This document shows, piece by piece, positions 35,751-42,910 of a DNA stretch of 48,362 nt. Location of the stretch: contig URMZ01000012.1 in assembly GCA_900549025.1 (NCBI GenBank), positions 1 to 48,362 on the forward strand, in the 5' to 3' direction. The translations under genes were made by a program, and so were the position numbers. This DNA is from an uncultured Collinsella sp. Lineage in GTDB: Bacteria; Actinomycetota; Coriobacteriia; Coriobacteriales; Coriobacteriaceae. The notes under the pieces are model-generated. The model saw only the letters and a program-made list of their open reading frames with translations, had not been told where the DNA came from and did no database searches. Within the stretch, counting starts at the first letter, position 1. Each line of letters begins with the position of its first letter.

Positions 35751-37418
35751 ATGCCTACTGACATCGAAATCGCACGTTCTGTCACGCCGCTGCCTATTAC
35801 CGAGGTGGCCAAGAACGCCGGCGTCGACGTTAAGCACCTTATTCCGTACGGCTTCGACAAGGCTAAGGTCGACTATTCACTGCTCAACGAGCCGACTGAT
35901 CACCAGGCCAAGCTCGTCCTCGTGACCGCTATCAACCCAACGCCCGCGGGCGAGGGCAAGACCACCACGACCATCGGTCTGGCCGATGGCCTGCGTCGTC
36001 GCGGTATCAAGAGCGCCGTGGCCCTGCGTGAGCCTTCGCTCGGTCCCGTCTTTGGCGTCAAGGGCGGTGCCGCTGGCGGCGGTTGGGCCCAGGTCATTCC
36101 CATGGAGGACATCAACCTGCACTTTACCGGCGACTTCCATGCCATCGGTGCTGCCAACAACCTGCTGGCCGCCATGCTCGATAACCACATCCAGCAGGGC
36201 AATCAGCTCGGTATTGACGTTAAGCGCATCACCTGGAAGCGCGTCGTCGACATGAACGACCGTCAGCTGCGCCATGTTATCGATGGCATTGGCGGTAAGG
36301 CCCAAGGTGTGCCGCGCGAGGACGGCTTCGACATCACCGTTGCCTCCGAGGTCATGGCAATCCTGTGCCTGTCTACGAGCATCAACGACCTCAAGGAACG
36401 CTTGGGTGAGATTGTCGTCGGCTATAGCTTTGCCGGCGAGCCCGTCCGTGCCCGCGACCTCAAGGCCCAGGGTGCCATGGCCGCGTTGCTTAAGGACGCG
36501 CTTAAGCCCAACCTGGTGCAAACGCTCGAGGGCACGCCCGCGTTTGTCCACGGCGGTCCCTTCGCCAACATTGCCCACGGCTGCAACTCTATTATGGCCA
36601 CGCGTATGGCGATGCGCTTTGGCGATGTTGCCATTACCGAGGCCGGCTTCGGTGCCGATCTGGGTGCCGAGAAGTTCCTCGACATCAAGTGCCGCATGAC
36701 GGGCGTTCGCCCCAGCGCCGTCGTGGTCGTCGCGACCGCTCGTGCGCTTAAGTACAACGGTGGCGTCGCCAAGGCCGACCTCAACGAGGAGAACCTCGAG
36801 GCACTCAAGGCTGGCATGCCCAACTTGCTGCGTCATGTCGACAACATCCAGAACGTTTATGGTCTGCCCTGCGTGGTCGCCATCAACCGCTTCCCGACGG
36901 ACACCGAGGCTGAGCTTGCACTCATCGAGTCCGAGTGCCAGAAGCTCGGCGTCAACGTTAAGCTTTCCGAGGTCTGGGCCAAGGGCGGCGAGGGCGCGCT
37001 CGAGCTGGCCGATGAGGTCATGCGTCTGATTGAGCAGCCGAGCGAGCTCAAGTTTGCCTATGAGGACGGCGCTGATGTCGCTGATGCCCTCGAGGCCGTT
37101 GCCACCAAGGTCTACCGCGCCGACGGCGTTGACTTTACGCCGGCCGCCAAGCGCCAGCTCGCCGAGCTGCGCGAGAATGGCTTTGGCAACCTGCCGGTGT
37201 GCGTCGCCAAGACGCAGTACAGCTTTAGCGACAACGCCAAGGCCCTGGGCGCTCCCGAGAACTTCCGCATCACGGTGCGTGAGCTCAAGGTTTCCGCCGG
37301 CGCCCACTTTGTGGTCGCACTGACTGGCAGTGTTCTGACCATGCCGGGCCTGCCCAAGGTCCCTGCGGCCGAGAACATCGACGTCGACAACGACGGCAAC
37401 ATCACCGGCCTGTTCTAA
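35751..37418 (+). CDS. fhs: Formate-tetrahydrofolate ligase
   Basis: A 555-residue cytoplasmic enzyme that makes 10-formyl-THF from formate, THF and ATP. The start at 35751 follows GAAAGGA and gives the family N-terminus [16 protein letters not shown]. The nucleotide-binding loop is [18 protein letters not shown]; other signatures are [19 protein letters not shown] and the C-terminal [20 protein letters not shown]. Length is standard (about 555). It supplies the one-carbon pool used by the fchA and folD products encoded 10 kb downstream. It is monocistronic, with its own promoter and a strong terminator. Codon bias suggests good expression. Confidence 0.97.
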   Translation: MPTDIEIARSVTPLPITEVAKNAGVDVKHLIPYGFDKAKVDYSLLNEPTDHQAKLVLVTAINPTPAGEGKTTTTIGLADGLRRRGIKSAVALREPSLGPVFGVKGGAAGGGWAQVIPMEDINLHFTGDFHAIGAANNLLAAMLDNHIQQGNQLGIDVKRITWKRVVDMNDRQLRHVIDGIGGKAQGVPREDGFDITVASEVMAILCLSTSINDLKERLGEIVVGYSFAGEPVRARDLKAQGAMAALLKDALKPNLVQTLEGTPAFVHGGPFANIAHGCNSIMATRMAMRFGDVAITEAGFGADLGAEKFLDIKCRMTGVRPSAVVVVATARALKYNGGVAKADLNEENLEALKAGMPNLLRHVDNIQNVYGLPCVVAINRFPTDTEAELALIESECQKLGVNVKLSEVWAKGGEGALELADEVMRLIEQPSELKFAYEDGADVADALEAVATKVYRADGVDFTPAAKRQLAELRENGFGNLPVCVAKTQYSFSDNAKALGAPENFRITVRELKVSAGAHFVVALTGSVLTMPGLPKVPAAENIDVDNDGNITGLF

Positions 37419-37443
37419 GCTCGCTGCTCATAGCCGCTTGCCC

Positions 37444-37480
37444 GCCCCGTCGCGCCTACCAAGGCCCGGCGGGGCTTTTT
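37444..37480 (+). terminator. Intrinsic terminator after fhs
   Basis: A 13-position stem with one mismatch and one G-U pair (37444-37456 with 37463-37475), a six-base loop and TTTTT. Confidence 0.92.
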
Positions 37481-37544
37481 GATCCTTAGGCCCGCGCATG
37501 TCTTGTAGATACCGACGGACTCTGCCCATCATAGGCTTTTGCGC

Positions 37545-37553
37545 TGGTAGAAT
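37545..37553 (+). promoter_or_regulatory. Extended -10 promoter of the heptad-repeat membrane protein gene
   Basis: TGG-TAGAAT fits an extended -10 element and would give a leader of about 40 bases. The -35 region is poor. Confidence 0.4.
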
Positions 37554-37598
37554 GCATGGATAACTTGATGCTTACAGGCGACGGAAAGGAATCGTTGC

Positions 37599-38588
37599 AT
37601 GGATCAGGACAAGACAACCGTGATGGGCGGCTGCGGTTCCGCGCAGGCTGGCGATAGCGCCGATGCGACCCGCGTTGTTCCCAACCCCGGTTATGTCGAC
37701 CCCGCCGCGACGCAGCCTTCTGCCGAGCCCACACGAGTTATGGGCTATGGCGACGCGGCGCAGGACCCTTACGCTGCATCTTTGCAAAGCCCCTATGGCA
37801 ACGCGGCGGCAGACCCGTTTGATTACGCGCCGCAGGATTCTTATGCCGCCTCGACGCCGAATCCCTATGATGACCTGCCGCAGAATCCCATTCCGCAGCC
37901 TCAGCAGACGACGTATATGCCTCGCACGGCGCAGCCTCGCTACGAGTCGCGCGAGCCGTATCGCGAGTACCCCAAGTCGATTCCGCAATATGGCGAGGAC
38001 GAGGAAGAGACGCCGTCGCGTTCGTCGAGCGTGATTAAGAAGATCCTCATCGTGCTGGCGATCTTCTTTGCGCTGTCGGTTGTGTTTGCCATCGTGTCGG
38101 GCATGCTCAACAAGCGAGGGAGTTCAACGGCCGATACCACTGCCGAGCAAACCGAGTCCGCCTCGTCTAGCACCGTCGATTTGAGTGATATCCCGGGGCA
38201 GTACTGGTCCAACGCCAAGAAGATCCTCAAGTCGCGCGGCGCCGATCTTTCGAATGCCGTGGTCCTGACTGATGATGGCTCAACGCCCGTCGTCGATGCC
38301 AACTGGGTCGTTACTTCTGCCTACTATAACGACAACGGCAACCTCGAAATTCAACTCACGCACAAGAACAGTTCGGGCAACTCGTCCGACGGCCAAAGCG
38401 GTACCGACAGCTCGAGCTCCAATACGCTGGAGGACTTGAGCAACAAGGCGCAGGAGTTGGGAGACAAGGCGCAAGAGCTGGGCGACACCGCTCAGAACCT
38501 GGGCGATACCGCGCAGAACTTGGGCGGCATGGCGACGGATGCCTGGAACGCCCTGCAAAACGGCATCTCGGGCGCGCAGGGAAACTAG
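37599..38588 (+). CDS. Single-span membrane protein with disordered N-terminus and heptad repeats
   Basis: A 329-residue protein I do not recognise. Residues 1-140 are rich in Pro, Ala, Tyr, Gln and Asp and look disordered and cytoplasmic. A single hydrophobic span lies at about 146-168 (VIKKILIVLAIFFALSVVFA). A small outer domain follows, with IPGQYWSNAKKILKSRGADLSNAVVL, reminiscent of PASTA-like folds but not a clear match. A Ser/Asn/Gly linker leads to four seven-residue repeats of the form AQ(E/N)LGD(K/T), encoded by 21-bp DNA repeats at 38448-38531, able to form an amphipathic helix. Start follows AAAGGAA. It is convergent with the metal exporter gene, 12 bases apart. The function is unknown; an envelope role is likely. 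Confidence 0.8.
   Translation: MDQDKTTVMGGCGSAQAGDSADATRVVPNPGYVDPAATQPSAEPTRVMGYGDAAQDPYAASLQSPYGNAAADPFDYAPQDSYAASTPNPYDDLPQNPIPQPQQTTYMPRTAQPRYESREPYREYPKSIPQYGEDEEETPSRSSSVIKKILIVLAIFFALSVVFAIVSGMLNKRGSSTADTTAEQTESASSSTVDLSDIPGQYWSNAKKILKSRGADLSNAVVLTDDGSTPVVDANWVVTSAYYNDNGNLEIQLTHKNSSGNSSDGQSGTDSSSSNTLEDLSNKAQELGDKAQELGDTAQNLGDTAQNLGGMATDAWNALQNGISGAQGN
38448..38531 (+). repeat. Four tandem 21-bp coding repeats
   Basis: Four in-frame units encode AQELGDK, AQELGDT, AQNLGDT and AQNLGGM. They differ mainly at third positions, so they are old enough to have drifted and slippage is probably rare. Confidence 0.85.
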
Positions 38589-38600
38589 CTGTTAAGCAGG

Positions 38601-39782
38601 CTACAGTTGCTCGGCCGGACGGTCGGGCGAGCTAAAGCCCGAATCAAAGGTGACGACGCATGAGGCATCGGGTCGGCGCTCGTGCACGATGCGCGTGACG
38701 AGCCCCAGCAGCTCCTCGTCGGATATGTCAAAGCCGTCGGGACGCACCAGGTCAAACGAAACGAACCCGTCGTGCTCGTGCAGGTCGTGGATGGAGAGCG
38801 CGGGATCGATCTGCATGACGCCGCGCTTGACCCAGCCGCGCAAGTCATCGCCGGTTGTCGCGATGGGGTCGCAGTGCAGTGTGATACCAATGCCCATCTG
38901 GCGCTTGATGTCGTGCTCGATGGTGTCCAGAATCTCGTGGTGCTCAAACGCGTCGCCCTCGCCGGGCATCTCCACGTGGGCGCTGGCAAACTGACGACCG
39001 GGGCCGTAGTCGTGCACCATGAGGTCGTGTGTGCCCAAGACCTGCGGATAGGACATGATCTTGTCGCGGATTGCCTGGACGAGCTTGGGGTCGGGCGCTT
39101 GCCCCAGCAACGGGCTGATGGCGTCGCGCACCAGGCCCAGGCCGCTGATGCAGATGAAGATGCCCACACCCAGGCCTGCCCAGCCATCGAGATCAAAGCC
39201 GGTCGTCTGCGAAATAAGCGCCGCCACCAAGACCGAGCCCGAGGTGATGACGTCGTTTTTGGAGTCCTGCGCCGTGGCGATGAGCGTTTCGGAGTCGATG
39301 CGATCGCCCAGCGTGCGGTTGAACGCTGCCATCCAGAATTTGACGAGCATGGACAGAACAAGGGCAGCCATGGAGAGCGCCGAATACACGGTGGGCGAGG
39401 GCTTGATGATCTTGGTGACCGACTCGAGGATTAGGTTGATGCCGACGGCACAAACCAGGACGGCGACAAACAGACCAGCCAGGTACTCGTAGCGGCCGTG
39501 GCCGTAAGGGTGGCCCTCGTCTGCCGGGCGGCTGGCAAGGCGGAACCCGAGCAGGCTCACGATGTTGCTCGAGGCATCGGAGAGGTTGTTGAAAGCGTCG
39601 GCGATGAGGGAGACGGAACCGGCGAGCAGGCCCGCGATGCCCTTGGCCAGGCACAGGGTGATGTTGAGGCCAATGCAGATGAGGCTTGCGGCAAAACCCG
39701 CGTTGGTGCGGCAAGATGCATCGACCGGCTCGTCCTCGCCGCCGGGAACAAGCGTATGTACCAGCCGATTTACAAATAGCAT
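38601..39782 (-). CDS. Cation diffusion facilitator, MntE-like manganese/metal exporter
   Basis: A 393-residue inner-membrane exporter. The start at 39782 is chosen because GAGGA lies eight bases upstream; longer frames lack a ribosome site. Six membrane spans precede a cytoplasmic C-terminal domain. The family signature ADAFNNLSDASSNIVSLLGF marks span 2, followed by HPYGHGRYEYLAGL, and span 5 carries DSKNDV (D173 and D177). A DxxxD pair in span 5 in place of HxxxD is the pattern of manganese-exporting CDFs such as MntE, so Mn is the likeliest substrate, with Fe or Zn possible. The C-terminal region is about 80 residues longer than the minimal domain and His/Asp-rich (HDLHEHDG). The leader is about 27 bases. 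Confidence 0.87.
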   Translation of the reverse strand: MLFVNRLVHTLVPGGEDEPVDASCRTNAGFAASLICIGLNITLCLAKGIAGLLAGSVSLIADAFNNLSDASSNIVSLLGFRLASRPADEGHPYGHGRYEYLAGLFVAVLVCAVGINLILESVTKIIKPSPTVYSALSMAALVLSMLVKFWMAAFNRTLGDRIDSETLIATAQDSKNDVITSGSVLVAALISQTTGFDLDGWAGLGVGIFICISGLGLVRDAISPLLGQAPDPKLVQAIRDKIMSYPQVLGTHDLMVHDYGPGRQFASAHVEMPGEGDAFEHHEILDTIEHDIKRQMGIGITLHCDPIATTGDDLRGWVKRGVMQIDPALSIHDLHEHDGFVSFDLVRPDGFDISDEELLGLVTRIVHERRPDASCVVTFDSGFSSPDRPAEQL

Positions 39783-39815
39783 AGCGGTCGTCCTCACAAT
39801 CATGTTTAAGGGGAT

Positions 39816-39821
39816 AGTGTA
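39816..39821 (-). promoter_or_regulatory. Probable -10 box of the metal exporter gene
   Basis: TACACT on the minus strand would give a leader of about 27 bases, which leaves no room for a manganese riboswitch. Confidence 0.4.
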
Positions 39822-39953
39822 GCTCGCGCGGGGGCGCCGTGCACCGATGCTCAGAAAATGCAGCAATAGTCTGCCGGTGCTAACGAGCGAGCCTTCTTGT
39901 CTGCCTGGGTGGTCCATTTTGGGCCACATGGGTATGGGCATGTGCCTGTTTGC

Positions 39954-39972
39954 TCGACATACTTAATGTCGA
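39954..39972. promoter_or_regulatory. Palindrome before the double zinc-ribbon gene
   Basis: TCGACAT-ACTTA-ATGTCGA is a perfect 7-bp palindrome with a five-base centre, 13 bases before the ribosome site. It has the geometry of a dimeric repressor operator and also includes -10-like TACTTAAT. Confidence 0.4.
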
Positions 39973-40000
39973 CAGCCCCTGTGCAAAGGAGGACGTTTCC

Positions 40001-41338
40001 ATGGACGAGATGTTTGCCATTAAATGTCAAAACTGCGGCGGCCCTATGTACTCGCACCAAGCTAAGCGCAGCTTTGAGTGCGCCTATTGCGGCACGGTCG
40101 TTCCGTGGCAGGCGGACGCCGGAGAGCCCAAGAGCGCTTTGGGTATTCGCCATACGCCGTTGACGGTGGTGGATGGACTGCTCAAACTCACACATGTGTC
40201 GCAACTCGAGCGCCCGGAGGACCCGGACTGGTATTTCTTCAACGCGCACTGGCGCAATCAGTCGGTCCTGGAACATCTGCTGTGGGAGGATCGCGGCACG
40301 GCGCAAGAGTTCCAAGAGGTCACGCATGTGAGCATTCCTTGCCCCTTCTGCGGGGCGTCCTTTGAGGGCGAGTCAACGCAGCGCGTGTTTGAGTGCCCGT
40401 CCTGCGGCAACAAGATCGGCATTGCCGACCTGCTCAAGCCCGGTACCTTCAGCAAGCGTCTGACCATGGGCGTGGGTGCAGAGTATGTGCCGGAGCAGGG
40501 CATTCCCTGCGAAATCTCGCCGCAGCAGGCACGTGCCAACGCACTGCAGCTGGTGCGCCAGTATGCGGAATCCTTTGCCGGGCACGACGTGGAAGATGCG
40601 ATCCAAAACGACATGATGCTCTTCTATTTCCCCATGGCGCTGGCGGACCTGCGCATGATGGCGTCCTTCCCGGGCAAGGGCCTGAGCAAGGAGACCTTGG
40701 TGTACTACGAGGTGCTCGACTGGGCATATCCCAGGGCAAACTACCTGGATGTTCGCCTTATGGGAATTTTGGAGCCGTGGGACTTTGCCAAGGTTGGGCC
40801 GTTCGATCCCGCCATGCAGGAAGGCGACTTCCGCGTTGTCTCCGTCGATGCGTCTACCAAGGACCAGGTGGTCATTGATAAGCTGGCGCTCGACATTGCC
40901 GGCAACGATGCCGAGGCGGTGCTGGGGCTCAATAAAAAGAGCATCCGCACCTGGGCGCGCAAGGCCCGCAAGCACAAGGACGGTCTGGTGATGGTGCCGG
41001 TCTACTTTGTCGATCGTCCGGCGACGGATGGCCGCGATGGCGAGCAGGTGCGCATTGCCGTAAACGGCCAGACGGGTCGTGCAGCCGCGGTGGTGTTTAG
41101 CGACAAGCGCGAAACGCATATCGTGGCACCGCTCAATCCCAACGTGATGCTGTCGATCGAAAGCACCGTGCACGCCACGCCCATCGAGGTCAAATACGTT
41201 AAATCGCCCTTCCTATACCAGATTGTGCGCCGTGGAGGCGGCGAGCAACCGCGACAGGTGGCGGCCGCAGCCGAGGGTTCCTACCGAGAGGAGAAGCCCA
41301 AACGCCGCGGTCTGCTGGGTGCGCTATTTGGGAAGTAG
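40001..41338 (+). CDS. Double zinc-ribbon protein of unknown function
   Basis: A 445-residue protein, starting after AAAGGAGG. Two treble zinc ribbons lie at the N-terminus: C9/C12 with C27/C30 (CQNCGG...CAYCG), and C114/C117 with C132/C135 (CPFCG...CPSCG). The rest, about 140-420, is a globular alpha/beta region without motifs I know. The C-terminus is basic (KPKRRGLLGALFGK) and ends with a short hydrophobic stretch. Such proteins are often annotated TFIIB-type zinc ribbon-containing, but no DNA-binding role is shown. It heads a loose group with SHOCT-like and PH-like genes downstream, and related domains often occur together in membrane-associated stress systems. There is no signal peptide. 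Confidence 0.7.
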   Translation: MDEMFAIKCQNCGGPMYSHQAKRSFECAYCGTVVPWQADAGEPKSALGIRHTPLTVVDGLLKLTHVSQLERPEDPDWYFFNAHWRNQSVLEHLLWEDRGTAQEFQEVTHVSIPCPFCGASFEGESTQRVFECPSCGNKIGIADLLKPGTFSKRLTMGVGAEYVPEQGIPCEISPQQARANALQLVRQYAESFAGHDVEDAIQNDMMLFYFPMALADLRMMASFPGKGLSKETLVYYEVLDWAYPRANYLDVRLMGILEPWDFAKVGPFDPAMQEGDFRVVSVDASTKDQVVIDKLALDIAGNDAEAVLGLNKKSIRTWARKARKHKDGLVMVPVYFVDRPATDGRDGEQVRIAVNGQTGRAAAVVFSDKRETHIVAPLNPNVMLSIESTVHATPIEVKYVKSPFLYQIVRRGGGEQPRQVAAAAEGSYREEKPKRRGLLGALFGK

Positions 41339-41405
41339 GGGAGTAGTGCTGGGGTGTCGGGCTGCATCACAAGGTCATTAGATGAATTTAAAAGTGCTGG
41401 GAACG

Positions 41406-41414
41406 TGCTAACAT
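41406..41414 (+). promoter_or_regulatory. Possible extended -10 promoter of the SHOCT gene
   Basis: TGC-TAACAT fits an extended -10 element and would give a leader of about 33 bases. Confidence 0.35.
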
Positions 41415-41453
41415 TGCCGATAGTCTTAATCTTGTAGAAGCGGAGGCCGGATT

Positions 41454-41921
41454 ATGGGTTTTGCGGATCAGCAGCTTCAGATTCAGGTGCCGTATTCTCC
41501 TGACGACACGTTTAATGCCTTGAAGGCAGCTATGGAAAAGCTGCCTAAAGTAAAAGTTGATAGCGCATCGCCCACAACAAGAACAGTTGCAGCCGAGATC
41601 GGTATGAGCCTTTGGTCCTGGGGCGAAAATATCAGTATTTCGGTTGTTCCAGTTGAAGGCGGATCTGGCGTTACTGTCAACTCGTCATCTAAGGTCCGGA
41701 CAAACGTACTAAACGGGGGCAAAAATGCAAAGAATATTGCCGAGATAGTCGATGCCCTATCGAAGGAGCTCGAGCGGTATCCACAGGTTTCATAGACTAT
41801 TGAGACGCTGGCGGATAGTGGCGATGTAGTTGCAAGACTTGAGAGGCTTGCAACGCTGCGTGATAGTGGAGTACTTACCGAGGAAGAGTTTGCTGCAGAA
41901 AAGGCAAAAATTCTTTCGTAA
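41454..41921 (+). pseudogene. SHOCT-domain protein interrupted by an in-frame TAG
   Basis: The first open part (41454-41792) gives 113 residues, MGFADQQLQIQVPYSPDD to ERYPQVS, a small alpha/beta domain of unknown type. A TAG at 41793-41795 stops it. The same frame then continues for 41 codons to a TAA at 41919 and reads DVVARLERLATLRDSGVLTEE and onward, a textbook SHOCT oligomerisation domain. The natural reading is one gene of about 155 residues with a C-terminal SHOCT, cut by a single nonsense change (perhaps CAG to TAG) or needing amber readthrough. The ribosome site GGAGG is intact. Composition is more AT-rich than most of the window. A sequencing error cannot be excluded. Confidence 0.75.
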
Positions 41922-42015
41922 TCAGACACGATGGTTGGATTTGCATTCTATTATTGAACTTGTTTATACCAGGCTGAAAACGTCGTGTGGAATAAAAGTG
42001 CGCAGTATCCTCGCC

Positions 42016-42342
42016 TTATACAACAATAGAGACCTCTTTCGGGCGCCCTGCCTTTGGAGCGTCGGCGAGTCGTGCCTCGATGGAAGCTTTGGACACCATT
42101 CACTTGGTGCCATCCTTCCATGAATCCAACAGCCCTGCATTTATCAGTTGCGATACCCGCGCTGAGCTAACACCGAGTATACGCGCGGCATTCGCTGCGG
42201 TGACGGCGGGGATGTCGGCGAGTTCGCGGCTGACGGCTACGGCGATAATCTTGCCGCCGTGTCGCGGCTCATGTCCGAAGTCTGGCGCGGGAAGTTCAAT
42301 GCCGTCCGAATCAAAGAACTCGAATTCCCATGCGTAAACCAG
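42016..42342 (-). pseudogene. HTH DNA-binding protein with CTG start and in-frame TGA
   Basis: On the minus strand one frame reads VYAWEFEFFDSDGIELPAP, then IPAVTAANAARILGVSSARVSQLINAGLL, a MerR/excisionase-like helix-turn-helix. It goes on to SWKDGTK, a TGA at 42100-42102, and MVSKASIEARLADAPKAGRPKE to a TAA at 42016. The second part is the expected wing and C-terminus, so the TGA breaks one protein, probably at a former Trp codon. There is no ATG, GTG or TTG; a CTG lies six bases after a perfect GAGGAGG, with a TAG in frame just upstream. It is either a decayed gene or one using CTG and readthrough. Similar small proteins are often paired with toxins, but no partner is visible in the 620 bases around it. 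Confidence 0.6.
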
Positions 42343-42546
42343 GTAAGACCTCCTCTAATGGCGAATAATACGAGGCGTACTCCTAGAAGCATTGCCAGTC
42401 GCATCGATGCGGCTGATCATGCCTATCTTAAAGCCTCGCGCGGACTCGAATTTCAATGTCGCCTAGCGCCTTCGTGCAGGATTCCCGAAGTGACTAAAAT
42501 GTGACCATAGAGGCAGTTTTAACTCTAACCATGGGGAGCGATGTGT

Positions 42547-42816
42547 ATGGACAACAACACTTTGCTATTCCAGGGTAAGGGTTCGGGCAGGTTTAAAGAC
42601 GTCAAGATCTACCCTAATCGCATTGAGGTACTCAAGAAGGGCACTTTCGGCGGCAAGCACACCGAGATTGTCTACCTTAAGGACATCACGGGGGTCAGCA
42701 GGATCAAGGGCCGCGACGTTTTTCTGCGCAACAGGCTGTTGACTGCCTGTGTCTTTAGCCTGAGCAGCCGCTCCCAGGCTCAGGAATTCGTCAACGTGCT
42801 GAACATAGTGATGTAG
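42547..42816 (+). CDS. Small PH-like domain protein
   Basis: An 89-residue soluble protein. The ATG at 42547 is preferred to that at 42541 because GGAG ends eight bases before it. Alternating short strands (TLLFQGKGSGRFKDVKIYPNRIEVLKKG, TEIVYLKDITGVSRIKG) and a final helix (SRSQAQEFVNVLNIVM) resemble bacterial PH domains, which often occur with SHOCT segments. No binding site can be assigned. It lies downstream of the SHOCT remnant on the same strand, with the opposing HTH remnant between. The product appears intact. Confidence 0.65.
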   Translation: MDNNTLLFQGKGSGRFKDVKIYPNRIEVLKKGTFGGKHTEIVYLKDITGVSRIKGRDVFLRNRLLTACVFSLSSRSQAQEFVNVLNIVM

Positions 42817-42840
42817 CCTATGGCGGCGTTCGGGCCAAGG

Positions 42841-42881
42841 TAAAAATCGGGGGCACAGAACGGTGTCCTACGCTCCCGATT
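42841..42881 (-). terminator. Intrinsic terminator after the PI-PLC-like gene
   Basis: A 10-bp stem with one G-U pair (42845-42854 with 42872-42881) around a 17-base loop. On the minus strand it runs into TTTTTA. It sits between convergent genes and may act in both directions. Confidence 0.75.
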
Positions 42882-42910
42882 GAGTCGATGTGTTTAAAAG
42901 GCCGGCTTGC

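Noticed and set aside
39783..40000. Manganese (yybP-ykoY) riboswitch before the metal exporter
   Set aside because: The probable -10 box leaves only about 27 bases of leader and no matching fold is visible.
42841..42881. CRISPR or tandem repeat signal in the hairpin-rich intergenic regions
   Set aside because: Hairpins are single copies at each site with no regular repeat-spacer pattern; I see no CRISPR array in the window.
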